From Gemmatimonadota bacterium (lineage in GTDB: Bacteria > Latescibacterota > UBA2968): a DNA stretch of 64,000 nucleotides. Below, piece by piece: positions 44,872-53,548 of this stretch (its first letter is position 1; every line of letters starts with the position of its first letter). A program made the translations under genes and the position numbers. The stretch is from contig PBWH01000005.1 of NCBI GenBank assembly GCA_002727195.1, forward strand, positions 163,353-227,352, in the 5' to 3' direction. Below the pieces are notes generated by a model. It worked only from the letters and a program-made list of their open reading frames with translations. It had not been told where the DNA came from and ran no database searches.

Positions 44872-45842
44872 CCGTCCATCCAGGGATCATACAGAATCTT
44901 GATCGCCTTTTTCTCCTTCAGCATCTCCACACCTTCCGCGTACCGCGAGAAGGGCAACCGTGCACTGGTGAGCGGCTTCAGATCGAGCTTGCCCGCCCGG
45001 ATCAGTTGCACTGCTCGCTCTGCTGCCGATCGGTTGTGCGCGTCGTAGCCGATCAGCTTCAGCGCTCTCCGCCAGTGGTTCATCGCGAACCTCACTTCTT
45101 CACGGAGCACGCCAAAGAGCGCAACGCTATCACGCGTTCGGTCCATCAGGAACTCGATAGAAACCGGCAGTCCCGTGCAATCTATCGACACATCCAGGGC
45201 GCCATCGCTGAACCTGTCATCGGGGAAAGCATCCGATGTCGGTTCTAGGGCACGATCCGCGCCTATAGACAGCGCGAGTTCTCTCCTCGACGCCACCGGA
45301 TCAAAGGCGACCACTTCGCTGGCGCCGTAGGCCTTCGCCATCTGGATGGCGATTAGTCCGGCAGGCCCCATCCCACCGACACCGAATCGCGTCCCGGCAA
45401 CCCGTGAGATCGACAGCAGCTGATCGATCGATACGTGCACGCACATCGCCAGTTCGGTCGGCGCCGTCGCCTCCTCCGTAAGGTCTTCTGGTACCTGGAT
45501 CAGGTTGGCCGCATCAGCGATCGCATACTGCGCGTAGAAGCCCGGACGTTTAGGGCCCTGATCCCGCCAAAGAGACACGCTATCACCGACCTGGACACCG
45601 GCCGTTTCCGGTCCGACCGCTTCCACCTCTCCCGTCGCCTCGTGACCTGGCTGACCCGGTGTATACGGGTACTCGAGCTTCCCGCCCGGAAACATAGGTT
45701 CGCCGGCCATGATGTGCATATCCCAATGCGGACAGGTCGTCACACCGAATACCTTGATCAGCGCCTGACCGGTTTGGGGCTCGGGTACGGGCCGCTCGGC
45801 CACTTCAGCGCGACCGGGCTCGACAATCTGTATGACATTCAT
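44868..45842 (-). CDS. Medium-chain dehydrogenase/reductase (alcohol dehydrogenase-like)
   Basis: 324 residues from the ATG at 45842 (MNVIQIVEPGRAEV); the frame is open further upstream but without family character. MDR marks: TTCPHWDMHIMAGEPMF (in the zinc region), TPGQPGHEATGEVEAVGPE, a nucleotide motif FGVGGMGPAGLIAIQMAKA, and DVSIDCTGLPVSIEFLMD. No four-cysteine structural zinc loop is present. It should oxidise or reduce a small alcohol/aldehyde. Its stop overlaps the start of the decayed GWxTD gene (ATGA), and another MDR lies 189 nt upstream. Confidence 0.85.
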   Translation of the reverse strand: MNVIQIVEPGRAEVAERPVPEPQTGQALIKVFGVTTCPHWDMHIMAGEPMFPGGKLEYPYTPGQPGHEATGEVEAVGPETAGVQVGDSVSLWRDQGPKRPGFYAQYAIADAANLIQVPEDLTEEATAPTELAMCVHVSIDQLLSISRVAGTRFGVGGMGPAGLIAIQMAKAYGASEVVAFDPVASRRELALSIGADRALEPTSDAFPDDRFSDGALDVSIDCTGLPVSIEFLMDRTRDSVALFGVLREEVRFAMNHWRRALKLIGYDAHNRSAAERAVQLIRAGKLDLKPLTSARLPFSRYAEGVEMLKEKKAIKILYDPWMDG

Positions 45843-46031
45843 TGTTTCGTTCAAGAGTGTTCCTAACGCGATTGTAACCTGATCTGAATTCGACTCAGCA
45901 CGACGCGCATGACCCTGAGGCCTGTCCGCAAGAATAGAGCGGCGCGTCCTGGCTATCGGTATGCGAAATCCTGGTGTAGCCTGCGGCAACCCCGGGATGC
46001 ATGGTGCAACCCTGTTGAGGTTTAGATCTTC

Positions 46032-47018
46032 TTACCACTCTAAAATGACCCCCAGGACGGGCTCGCGTTTGGACTCAATCAGGTCCCAAGCCTCGGCTGC
46101 CTGATCGACCGGAAAACGATGAGTGATCAATTCCACAGTCTTCAGCACGCCTTCAGCGATCAGTTCCAGCGTCTTATCCATGCGGTCCGGGGCCCAACCG
46201 GACACGAGATCGATCGACAGCTCGCCATACCTCGGCGGCTGAAGTCGGAGCTGGTCCTCCGTCCCGTAGAAGCCCGCGGACACGATGTGTCCATACTTCC
46301 GCATCAGGGCGTATGAGGCTTCGACCGCTGATACTGAACCAACTGTGTCAACGCAGACCTGGACGATCTTCCCATACCGGTCCAACGCGGTCTGGACCCA
46401 ATCGGTCTCGTGCGCGTTCACGCAGATTCCTTGAGTGAACTTTTCCAGCCGATCCGGATGTCTGCCCACGAGCATCACATCCGCACCTCGCCACGCCAGT
46501 ATCTGCGCCGCCCACTGACCGACCATACCGTCGCCAATCACGATCGCCGGCTCGCCTTGCTCGACCGGCGGGCGTGCACCGCAGTTGTAACCGACCTGCA
46601 TCAGAACGAGCCCGGAGAACTTCACCGGATCGTGACCGGACGGCAGCTTCCAGATCCCACCTGCTTTGCCGATCGACGGTGAGATCTGTCCGCCCCTGGG
46701 TGAGAACATCCCGTTCACGGCCCCCATCGTGGCAAACACGGTCTCGCCAACCTCAAACCCATCAACCTCCGGACCGACCGACATAACCGTTCCGACCTTC
46801 TGGTATCCCGCGACAATCGGAAACGGATCCGGATCGCCATCCTGGTAAGGCGTATCGCCAGCGATTCGTTCTCCACGCAGGAAGGACCCCTCGGTCCCGT
46901 TGCTGATCCACGAGTGCGTCAGCTCGACGACGATGTCATCCGCACCAGGATCCGGACAATCCACCTCCTGATAGACGACCTCGTTGCGGGCTGTGAATAC
47001 GACGGCGTTTGCTTTCAT
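46032..47018 (-). CDS. Medium-chain dehydrogenase without zinc loop (BchC / sugar-alcohol-like)
   Basis: 328 residues. MKANAVVFTARNEVVYQEV is the usual MDR start. GTEGSFLRGERI and IVAGYQKVGTVMSVGPEV replace the zinc-binding GHE by GYQ, and there is no four-cysteine loop, so it is a zinc-poor member like the BchC group. The nucleotide motif is AIVIGDGMVGQWAAQILAWRG. C-terminal ITHRFPVDQAAEAWDLIESK is the typical MDR end. It should act on a sugar or polyol. It follows the Gfo/Idh gene by 66 nt, suggesting one operon with PhyH and FAD oxidoreductase upstream. Confidence 0.82.
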   Translation of the reverse strand: MKANAVVFTARNEVVYQEVDCPDPGADDIVVELTHSWISNGTEGSFLRGERIAGDTPYQDGDPDPFPIVAGYQKVGTVMSVGPEVDGFEVGETVFATMGAVNGMFSPRGGQISPSIGKAGGIWKLPSGHDPVKFSGLVLMQVGYNCGARPPVEQGEPAIVIGDGMVGQWAAQILAWRGADVMLVGRHPDRLEKFTQGICVNAHETDWVQTALDRYGKIVQVCVDTVGSVSAVEASYALMRKYGHIVSAGFYGTEDQLRLQPPRYGELSIDLVSGWAPDRMDKTLELIAEGVLKTVELITHRFPVDQAAEAWDLIESKREPVLGVILEW

Positions 47019-47084
47019 GGCGCGGAGCGCAAAACGCCAAGCACATAGCGCACGATGGCGTTGGGTTTGGCTTCGCGCCTGGCG

Positions 47085-48053
47085 CTATGCCCTATGCGAG
47101 TCTCTGCTCTCATCCATACTCTTCTGTAGTCGATCCAGTATCCCCATCGTTGGCAGACAGGTGAGACAGCTCGTCTTCGGTTTCCGACCTTCGCGGATCG
47201 CATCCAGAAACTCCTGATCCTGGGCTTCAATACCTCCGCCCTGTGTTGGGATCAGCTCGCCATAGGTGGTAATCAGCTTCCCCTTTTTGATCAGGAACGT
47301 GTCTTCCTCACCGATAAACCGATAACTGGAAGAGATCGGGCCGTTGTTGTTGAACGACTGTGCCGACGTGACCAGAACCCCGTCCTTAGAACGCATGCCG
47401 ATCGTGATGTCCATCGGGATGCCGAGTTCTAAGTGGTCGGGTCCCGCCTGAGCCCAGGCATCGATCTCGGGCTCATCGAACAGCCAGTAGCAGAAGTCCA
47501 CCGTATGGCACGCTTGGTGCCAGAGCAGTTCGTCGGTCCACGATCGCGGCTTCCCGAACATGTTTGTGTTCTCGCGCCGCATGAAATAGGTCTGCTGCAC
47601 CACGTGATGAAGGTGAAGCTCACCCTCACGTACCCGGCGTACGATCTCGTTGTGCGCGGCATAGTATCGCTGGGTATGGCAGACCATACAGACCATCCCC
47701 GTCTCTTTTTCCACCGCCACGACACGCTGCGACTCTTCCAGAGACAGACCCATCGGAATTTCGACCTGGACGTGCTTCCCCATCCGCATCGCGAGTTCGG
47801 CCTGCTGCGCGTGGACCTGATTCGGGCTCGCCAGCAACACGGCATCGACGCCAGGCTGTTTCAGGCACTCTTCTAGGTCAAGCGAGTAGTGGGGGATCCC
47901 CCATTCACGTGCAAAAGCGGCGGCGTCTACTTCGACACCGCCGGCCAGTGTGATCACTTCCACATCTTCGAGCGTCTTGATGGCCTTGATATGATTCAGG
48001 CCCATCGCCCCCTCTCCTGCGAGGCATAGCTTAATCGACAATGGTTCCTCCAC
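47085..48053 (-). CDS. Gfo/Idh/MocA-family oxidoreductase with EIP in place of EKP
   Basis: 322 residues. Rossmann start CLAGEGAMGLNHIKAI, then SPNQVHAQQAELAMRMGKHV and VEIPMGLSLEES: the family's catalytic Lys of EKP is Ile99. Similar EIP forms are known among aromatic-semialdehyde dehydrogenases of the LigC type. The C-terminal domain has ELLWHQACHTVDFCYWLF, giving a His and an Asp in the active cleft. It should oxidise or reduce a substrate with NAD(P), but the missing Lys implies a changed mechanism. The upstream PhyH stop lies 9 nt before its ATG. Confidence 0.88.
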   Translation of the reverse strand: MEEPLSIKLCLAGEGAMGLNHIKAIKTLEDVEVITLAGGVEVDAAAFAREWGIPHYSLDLEECLKQPGVDAVLLASPNQVHAQQAELAMRMGKHVQVEIPMGLSLEESQRVVAVEKETGMVCMVCHTQRYYAAHNEIVRRVREGELHLHHVVQQTYFMRRENTNMFGKPRSWTDELLWHQACHTVDFCYWLFDEPEIDAWAQAGPDHLELGIPMDITIGMRSKDGVLVTSAQSFNNNGPISSSYRFIGEEDTFLIKKGKLITTYGELIPTQGGGIEAQDQEFLDAIREGRKPKTSCLTCLPTMGILDRLQKSMDESRDSHRA

Positions 48054-48062
48054 GTGTTGTCA

Positions 48063-48806
48063 CTAGATCGCCCAATCCTCCCACATATCCTCATACATCT
48101 CGAACTGCGTATCGATCAGGTTCTTCCGGCTGAACCGGCTCACACAGGCCATCCGAATGTCGGGACGACAGTTGTTCCCAGCACTATGCATCATTTTGTT
48201 GTGCCAGAACGTCACCGTCCCTGGCGGACCGGGATTCTCGACCGCTTCGGGAAGACTATCCCAGTTCCCTTGCTCATCCTGCAAAGACTTCAGTCCATTC
48301 AAGATCGAGTGATTACGGAAGTACTCGTGCACACGTTTATGCGTGCCAGGCCAAACCGTGAACCCTCCGCCTTTCGGCTTCACTTCCGCCATGTTCACTG
48401 TAACGGCAATCGTAAAGGGCTGCACGGATCCGTCAACGAGCCCGTGTCCATCCAGGTGGCCGTGTTCAGGCGGCTCCCACTCGTCAGGTGTCTTTCCAGT
48501 CGGGTACACCGGTTTCGCGAACGTATAGTTGTTGATCTGGAGCGTATCCTTCCCGACCAGCTCCTCACACATATCCTGCAATGGTGTGTCGAGCAAGGTC
48601 GCCCGGACCACCGGATCCTGACTGCACGGCAGGTTGCCCTTCCGGCCTCCACCGCTCCAGCTGGCCGGATCGTCGCGGTCTAGTTCCATTTCGTCCCAAA
48701 ACTTCTCTACAGCCGGCTCGAGCAGGTCGCGATCGACCACGTCGTGCTTCACGACGAACCCGTTCTCCTTGAAATGCTCGACCTCATCTTCTGAAAAGGA
48801 ATTCAT
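48063..48806 (-). CDS. PhyH-family Fe(II)/2-oxoglutarate oxygenase (canonical site)
   Basis: 247 residues from the ATG at 48806, chosen for the GGAGGAGAC site just upstream; the longer frame overlaps the FAD oxidoreductase. Metal pair His117-x-Asp119 in EHGHLDGHG, distal His207 in KMMHSAGNN, and an Arg after it (CRPDIR). GGGFTVWPGTHKRV is the G-GSH-like strand and SFSEDEVEHFKENGFVV the N-terminus. Residues between (TFAKPVYPTGKTPDEW) form an insert near the pocket. It should hydroxylate a small molecule. It sits between an FAD oxidoreductase and a Gfo/Idh gene, all in one direction. Confidence 0.9.
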   Translation of the reverse strand: MNSFSEDEVEHFKENGFVVKHDVVDRDLLEPAVEKFWDEMELDRDDPASWSGGGRKGNLPCSQDPVVRATLLDTPLQDMCEELVGKDTLQINNYTFAKPVYPTGKTPDEWEPPEHGHLDGHGLVDGSVQPFTIAVTVNMAEVKPKGGGFTVWPGTHKRVHEYFRNHSILNGLKSLQDEQGNWDSLPEAVENPGPPGTVTFWHNKMMHSAGNNCRPDIRMACVSRFSRKNLIDTQFEMYEDMWEDWAI

Positions 48807-48888
48807 ATGCGTCTCCTCCTGTTCCCTTGCTTTCAGGAAGGGGCGGTTCTCGGCTATCCGAGAACCAGGGCAGGTCCGCTCGTAACCA

Positions 48889-50232
48889 TCACCACTTCGG
48901 ATTCCCCACCACCACATCCGACTCCGGCGCCTCGAGAATCGCGCCCTGTCCCACCAACTGATCCTGCAGCGATTTCACATCGACACTACGGGGCGCACCG
49001 TCTGTCGCGACAGCCAGCGCCGCCGCCACACCCGCCGCCTGCCCCATCCCCATCGCCGTCGCTGTCACACGGCTCGACGCCAATGCCTCCGACGTCGCTG
49101 AATGACATCGCCCCGCCACCAAAAGGTTCTCAATAGTTCGTGGCAACAGCGTACGATAAGGAATGTCGTAAGGCGGCGTCCAGGGAATTTCGTGGTAGCC
49201 TGCCTGCGTCGCGGGGTGCCGATCCAAACGCCAGGCGCCCAGGACGACGACATCGCCCTGACGCCGCCCCTCTCGGACGTCGTCGCCGGTCAGCACGTAG
49301 TCCCCGACGATGCGACGCGATTCACGTGCGCCCGCCGTCGGTCCGCTGGTCACGAAATACGCGTCCTCGAATTCCTTCAACTGCTCTTTCCACGCCTCGA
49401 ACATCGTCCAGGCATCACGACGGCCCTGGATCTCCGCACGGGTCCAGTCCTCGGGCACTGTGTTGTCTCCCGGATACCGGGTCGCGTTGAAGTAGACGTC
49501 TCGTCCGGAGAACGTGGCCGGATACGGACCGGCATACAGATCCAGCTTTCCCGCATTATGGACCTGCTTGAGCACGGACGCGCACTTCCGACGCATCTCG
49601 AAGTCGGGGTTGAGATAGGCGATCCTGAAGTGAAGACTCATCGGCTGGAGCGACTCGGCTTTCTCCGTATCGGCCCCCGCCCAGGCGGCCACGTCGCCGT
49701 CACCGGTGCAGTCGATGACGACTTTCGGTTGGATGGCGACCAAACCTGCCTTGTTGCTCACGACAACCGTATCGACTCGATGATCCTCCGTCACCACATC
49801 CGCCACCTGGGTGTGGTAGAGAATCTCGACGCTGGCATCTTCCAGTATGTCGTCAGCTGCGCGCTTGAACCGCTCAGGATCGCACCGCGGGATCACGCGG
49901 TCCGGGTGCATTTCCACGAAGGAGAAGTCGCCGTTCACGTTGTATCGAAGGGACGGTCCTGTGCCCGGCTGAATGACGCCCATCCGTTCGAGCATCTCGA
50001 AGACGATGCCGCCGACAACCGGCTCTCCAGTTCGCTCATCCACAAAACCGTCGAATGCGGACCCGATGATAGCGGTGAAGAAACCTCCGGAAAATCCGTT
50101 GCGCTCGACGACCATTGTACTGGCACCACCACGGGAGGCGGATACGGCGGCGCCGATACCGGCAAGGCCGGCACCGCAGACGAGGACGTCGGGGGTGGCG
50201 ATGATGGGGATCTGTTTTCGGTAGGTCAGCAT
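48889..50232 (-). CDS. FAD-dependent oxidoreductase (FAD_oxidored / fumarate-reductase-like)
   Basis: 447 residues. FAD-binding VLVCGAGLAGIGAAVSAS then VVERNGFSGGFF. A central VVIDCTGDGDVAAWAGAD is the family's second FAD segment, with REGRRQGDVVVLG / RTLLPRTIENLLVAGRCHSA / AMGMGQAAGVAAALAV near the C-terminus, exactly the order found in the FAD_oxidored (pfam12831-type) group common in Planctomycetes- and Poribacteria-like genomes, often next to polysaccharide genes. No signal peptide. It should oxidise or reduce a substrate using FAD; the substrate is unknown. The PhyH gene follows 82 nt downstream. Confidence 0.9.
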   Translation of the reverse strand: MLTYRKQIPIIATPDVLVCGAGLAGIGAAVSASRGGASTMVVERNGFSGGFFTAIIGSAFDGFVDERTGEPVVGGIVFEMLERMGVIQPGTGPSLRYNVNGDFSFVEMHPDRVIPRCDPERFKRAADDILEDASVEILYHTQVADVVTEDHRVDTVVVSNKAGLVAIQPKVVIDCTGDGDVAAWAGADTEKAESLQPMSLHFRIAYLNPDFEMRRKCASVLKQVHNAGKLDLYAGPYPATFSGRDVYFNATRYPGDNTVPEDWTRAEIQGRRDAWTMFEAWKEQLKEFEDAYFVTSGPTAGARESRRIVGDYVLTGDDVREGRRQGDVVVLGAWRLDRHPATQAGYHEIPWTPPYDIPYRTLLPRTIENLLVAGRCHSATSEALASSRVTATAMGMGQAAGVAAALAVATDGAPRSVDVKSLQDQLVGQGAILEAPESDVVVGNPKW

Positions 50233-50284
50233 AGTGGTCTTGGGCGAGAGGATAGTGGTTCTTCGGGGCTCGTAGACGGAAGAC

Positions 50285-50303
50285 CGGCAATCGGAGATTG
50301 CCG
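50285..50303. repeat. Dispersed hairpin repeat, family B (copy 2)
   Basis: CGGCAATC-GGA-GATTGCCG, the reverse complement form of the element at 35322-35340. It is flanked by GTAGACGG and GTCTAC, which extend the symmetry. Lies in the gap between the MORN-like lipoprotein and the FAD oxidoreductase. Confidence 0.6.
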
Positions 50304-50318
50304 TCTACACGATCCCTT

Positions 50319-50681
50319 CTACTTACTTCCTTTTTCCTTTCCTTCTTCGATCGCGATAATCTTGGGAATACCCATCACGAATCGGACGAAGGTGCCGTTC
50401 CACATCTTGCCGTTCTTGTATGTGCCCTTGCCGATGATACTTCCCGTCTTTCCGAAGTAGGTCCAGGTGCCCGAAGGCTTCCCCTTCGTGTAGTAGCCGA
50501 CCGTCTTCTTCTTCCCGTTCTGCCAGTAGTAGGTCCACTTGCCGGACTTCTCGCCGTTCCGGAAGCTACCTTCCTCCTTGACCTGACCGTTCACATAGTG
50601 ATCCTGATGCGGTCCATCGGAGGGACCGCAGGAGAAGGCAAACAGAGCGACACACAATAGGTAAGATTGTCGAACGGTCAT
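50319..50681 (-). CDS. Small lipoprotein with MORN-type repeats (YwqK-like)
   Basis: 120 residues. N-terminal signal with lipobox: LLCVALFAFSCGPS, so it is probably lipid-anchored. The body is repeats of the form YxxGxxKxxGxxxxGxxxGxWxYY: HYVNGQVKEEGSFRNGEKSG (split), WTYYWQNGKKKTVGYYTKG, TWTYFGKTGSIIGKGTYKNG. This is the MORN_2/YwqK pattern, widespread in FCB-group bacteria and of unknown function. The ATG overlaps the acyl-CoA dehydrogenase stop by 1 nt. Some database names call such proteins toxin-antitoxin 'antitoxins', but nothing here supports that. Confidence 0.8.
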   Translation of the reverse strand: MTVRQSYLLCVALFAFSCGPSDGPHQDHYVNGQVKEEGSFRNGEKSGKWTYYWQNGKKKTVGYYTKGKPSGTWTYFGKTGSIIGKGTYKNGKMWNGTFVRFVMGIPKIIAIEEGKEKGSK

Positions 50682-51841
50682 CAGTCCTCCGGTCTCGTGT
50701 CCTCATCACCAGCAGATGGTTCGGATGAAGAGTAGGCCTCGATCGCCTCGTGACCAATTGCTTCATACGCCGTATCACCCGACGGAGGTGACATCGTACC
50801 TGCCCGGGCATCGCGGAAGTAACGTTCTAGCGGCAGATCCTTCGTCAGGCTCTGTGCGCCGGCCACACGGATAGCCTGATCGGTCACCTCGGCGGCCACA
50901 CGCGTGGCATACTGCTTCGCCGCCGCCACACGCCTGAACGTTCGCTGATCCCACTCGTCGGCCACCTCGTACAGCAGAGCGCGAGCGGCCATCAGAGCCA
51001 CATCGATCTCGCCGATCTCACGCTGGATCTTCGGCATCGTCGCAATCGGCTTCCCCAATGCGGAAGGGACGCGCTCGAGTGAGAACTGGATCAGGCGATC
51101 CCTCGCTGCTGTAGCAACACCCAGGTAGGTCGCCCCCAGGACCATCGGAAACCACATCCCTCGGCACTTTGGCTTCTTCGATTGAATCAAGTTCTCGCGG
51201 GGCACAACGACACCATCGAGCGTCAAATCGTGACTGTCCGACGCCCGCAACGAAAGCGCATCCGTCCAGGTGTTCTCCCACGACACACCGGGCCGATCTC
51301 CCTCAACCAGGATGACGGCCGCGGATTCGCCCAGCGTCGCGCGAACGAGCATATGGGTCAGGTGACGTCCTCCGGTCGTCCAGGTTTTGTGTCCGTCGAT
51401 CCGATAGCCGTCACCGATCTCGGCTGCCGTCGTCTGGAACAGCCCGCCCCTGGACGGACTCCCCATATCCCGTTCCGATGCGACCGAGTTGATCAGGCCG
51501 CCTGAACACGCCGCATTCCCGATTCGCTCCCAGTCTCCCTCCACCCATTGATCCGTATCCCGCGCGCCACCAACCACCTGCATCGTCATCCCGGCGACCA
51601 GCGCCGTGGATCCGCTCGCCTTCGCAAGTTCCAACTGCGCCTCGACGCACGTCCTGACCGGAAACTCCGGACCCCCATACGCCCTGGGCACCGTGAACGA
51701 CTGATACCCCGACCGTTTCAGCGCATCTACATCTTCGACCGGCAGCTCTCCCTTCCGATCCGCCTCATCCGCCCGCGAAGCCACTTCCTCCGCCAACACC
51801 TTTGCGATTTCGACCGCATCCTGATGCTCGATACTCTCCAC
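50681..51841 (-). CDS. Acyl-CoA dehydrogenase family flavoprotein
   Basis: 386 residues. Three-part acyl-CoA dehydrogenase layout: helical N-terminus (GYQSFTVPRAYGGPEFPVRT, then EAQLELAKASGS), a beta middle with GYRIDGHKTWTTGGRHLTHM and SHDLTLDGVVVPRENLI, and a helical C-terminus (YLGVATAARDRLIQFSLER, VTDQAIRVAGAQSLTKDLPLERYFRDARA). The last segment is the typical FAD/catalytic end, where a Glu is expected; the local RDARAGTM with no clear base resembles the DszC/HpaH-like group of flavin monooxygenases or dehydrogenases. It should oxidise an acyl-CoA or hydroxylate a substrate. Cotranscribed with the MORN-like lipoprotein. Confidence 0.85.
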   Translation of the reverse strand: MESIEHQDAVEIAKVLAEEVASRADEADRKGELPVEDVDALKRSGYQSFTVPRAYGGPEFPVRTCVEAQLELAKASGSTALVAGMTMQVVGGARDTDQWVEGDWERIGNAACSGGLINSVASERDMGSPSRGGLFQTTAAEIGDGYRIDGHKTWTTGGRHLTHMLVRATLGESAAVILVEGDRPGVSWENTWTDALSLRASDSHDLTLDGVVVPRENLIQSKKPKCRGMWFPMVLGATYLGVATAARDRLIQFSLERVPSALGKPIATMPKIQREIGEIDVALMAARALLYEVADEWDQRTFRRVAAAKQYATRVAAEVTDQAIRVAGAQSLTKDLPLERYFRDARAGTMSPPSGDTAYEAIGHEAIEAYSSSEPSAGDEDTRPED

Positions 51842-51888
51842 CCGACCTTCGCTTTCCTTCGTGTCTCGGTGCCTTCGTCGTTCAGCTT

Positions 51889-52185
51889 CTAGAGCTTTGC
51901 GTTTACGCTGTCGATCCTATCCTGCATTGATTGGGGCCGATCCGTCCGTGTCCCGAACTTCATCGTTGTGGAAATCCGCGGCGCCCCCATCTCGTGCACG
52001 AGCTCGTGACACCGCTTAACTGCCGCCATCACATCATCCCACTCACCCTGGATATTCGTCCCGTAGGCGTGAAGCGTCGTCTCCAATCCCGCCTACGCCA
52101 GAACTTCCTGACAGACCGCCACATACTCGGACACCGACACGCCAACCCCAATCGGCACCACACACAGATCCGCAATCACTCTCAT
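51889..52185 (-). pseudogene. UPF0045 / MTH1187-family thiamine-binding-like protein with in-frame TAG
   Basis: A 98-codon gene starting at the ATG at 52185 (MRVIADLCVVPIGVGVSVSE, then YVAVCQEVLA). Codon 31 is TAG (52093-52095), after which the frame goes on as AGLETTLHAYGTNIQGEWDD, VKRCHELVHEMGAPRISTTM and TRTDRPQSMQDRIDSVNAKL, the normal end. The family (YkoF-like, thiamine-pyrimidine binding) is short and well conserved, so one substitution from GAG, AAG or CAG explains it. Either a nonsense mutation or a base-call error. A second start inside would lose the first strand. Confidence 0.85.
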
Positions 52186-52293
52186 ATCTCTAGCACGGCC
52201 TTACGAAGCCCAGGTACGCGTCACTCTCCCGATTATCGACGAGAACCTGACGCACCCCCCTCCGTGTCCTCTGTGGTTCCAAGATTTTGGATT

Positions 52294-53538
52294 TTAGGCC
52301 TCGAAAGCCCACTCCCCATCTCGCATCACCACTTCCGTCGATCCATCCTCCAGTATACCATCGATATCCATCTCATCCGAGCCGATCATGAAGTCGATGT
52401 GCGTAACACTGTTGTTCCCGCCCGCCCTGGCAAAGTCATCGGGCGCCATCGCCTCTCCGCCCTCCAGGCAGACGCTGTATGCCTGACCCAGTGCCACGTG
52501 GTTCGACGCATTCTCATCGAAAAGGGTGTTGTAGAACAGCTTCCCAACCGTCGAAATCGGTGAACTGTGAGGTACGAGCGCAACCTCGCCCAACCGGGCG
52601 GCCCCCTCGTCGGTCTCCGTGAGCTTCTTCAGAACCTCACGACCGGTTTCCGCCTCCACACCCACGACCTTTCCGCCCTGAAACGTCAGGCTGAAATTAT
52701 CGATCAGCGTCCCACCATAGTTGAGCGGCTTGGTCGAAGACACCATCCCATCCACCCGATTACAATCCGGAAGCGTAAAGACCTCTTCTGTCGGGATGTT
52801 CGGGACAAACGTGGTGCCATCAGCATTCTGATCGATCCCGCCCTTCCAGATGTGACCTTTCGGAAGCCCGAGCATGAGGTCCGTCCCTGGGGCGGTATAT
52901 TTGAGCGCGGTATAGGCCTTGTCGTTCAGGTAGGCGCGCCGTCGCTCCAGCGCGTCGATATGATCACGCCAGGCCGCGGTCGGATCCGGTTCCCCCAGTC
53001 GGCACATCTGGAAGATCGCGTCCCACAGCAAATCGACCTGCCGATGCTCCGGCTCGTTCGAGAACACGCGCGCGGCCCACGGCGCAACCGCCGCAGAGAT
53101 TACACACCAACTGACCCGCATGTTCGAGATATACTCCCGGCTGAACGGCTTGGACTGCTCGGATGCCACCTTCCGCGTCAACGCCACCACTTCGGGATCC
53201 TGATCCTTGAGCAGGTCAGGATTGTTCCCCGCGATACTGAGAAAAGCCGCGCCCTGTTCCGCCCGCTCGATACTTCCTTTCACGCGCCACTTCGGGAACT
53301 CCTCAAACGAGTCCTTGGGTGCGTGTTCAAAGCGAATCAGCTCGAGTTCCTCGTCACCAAAGGTCACATCGACATAGGGGCAACCGACATCGTATGCCTT
53401 CGCCGTCAGGGCACGGGTCAACTCGACGGCCTCGATCGGAGCGCGGATCATCAGCCGCTGACCCTTCTGCAAGTTCAGACCGACCTTGATGATCAGGTCG
53501 GCGTATTTCTCGAAACGCTCAGTCAAATCCTTGGACAA
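52294..53538 (-). CDS. M29-family metallo-aminopeptidase (AmpS/PepS-like)
   Basis: 414 residues, the normal size. M29 metal ligands are in order: FVPNIPTEEVFTLPDCNRVDG (Glu), LGEVALVPHSSPIS (Glu), FYNTLFDENASNHVALGQAY (His with the Asn/Asp set) and SVTHIDFMIGSDEMDIDGI (His and Asp). The N-terminal domain begins KDLTERFEKYADLIIKVGLN. The enzyme removes N-terminal residues from peptides with two divalent metals and acts in the cytoplasm. It lies 11 nt after the MBL-fold gene, so it belongs to the dehydratase operon upstream. Confidence 0.93.
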   Translation of the reverse strand: MSKDLTERFEKYADLIIKVGLNLQKGQRLMIRAPIEAVELTRALTAKAYDVGCPYVDVTFGDEELELIRFEHAPKDSFEEFPKWRVKGSIERAEQGAAFLSIAGNNPDLLKDQDPEVVALTRKVASEQSKPFSREYISNMRVSWCVISAAVAPWAARVFSNEPEHRQVDLLWDAIFQMCRLGEPDPTAAWRDHIDALERRRAYLNDKAYTALKYTAPGTDLMLGLPKGHIWKGGIDQNADGTTFVPNIPTEEVFTLPDCNRVDGMVSSTKPLNYGGTLIDNFSLTFQGGKVVGVEAETGREVLKKLTETDEGAARLGEVALVPHSSPISTVGKLFYNTLFDENASNHVALGQAYSVCLEGGEAMAPDDFARAGGNNSVTHIDFMIGSDEMDIDGILEDGSTEVVMRDGEWAFEA

Positions 53539-53548
53539 CGAATACCTC

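Noticed and set aside
50319..50681. Toxin-antitoxin system label for the MORN-like lipoprotein
   Set aside because: Database names for YwqK-type proteins mention antitoxin, but there is no toxin partner and the protein has a lipoprotein signal.
17394..52095. Alternative genetic code or stop-codon recoding (TGA/TAG read as amino acids)
   Set aside because: Both TGA and TAG end many intact genes here at normal lengths, the interrupted genes also carry frameshifts in several cases, and the residues replaced differ (Arg, Trp, others).
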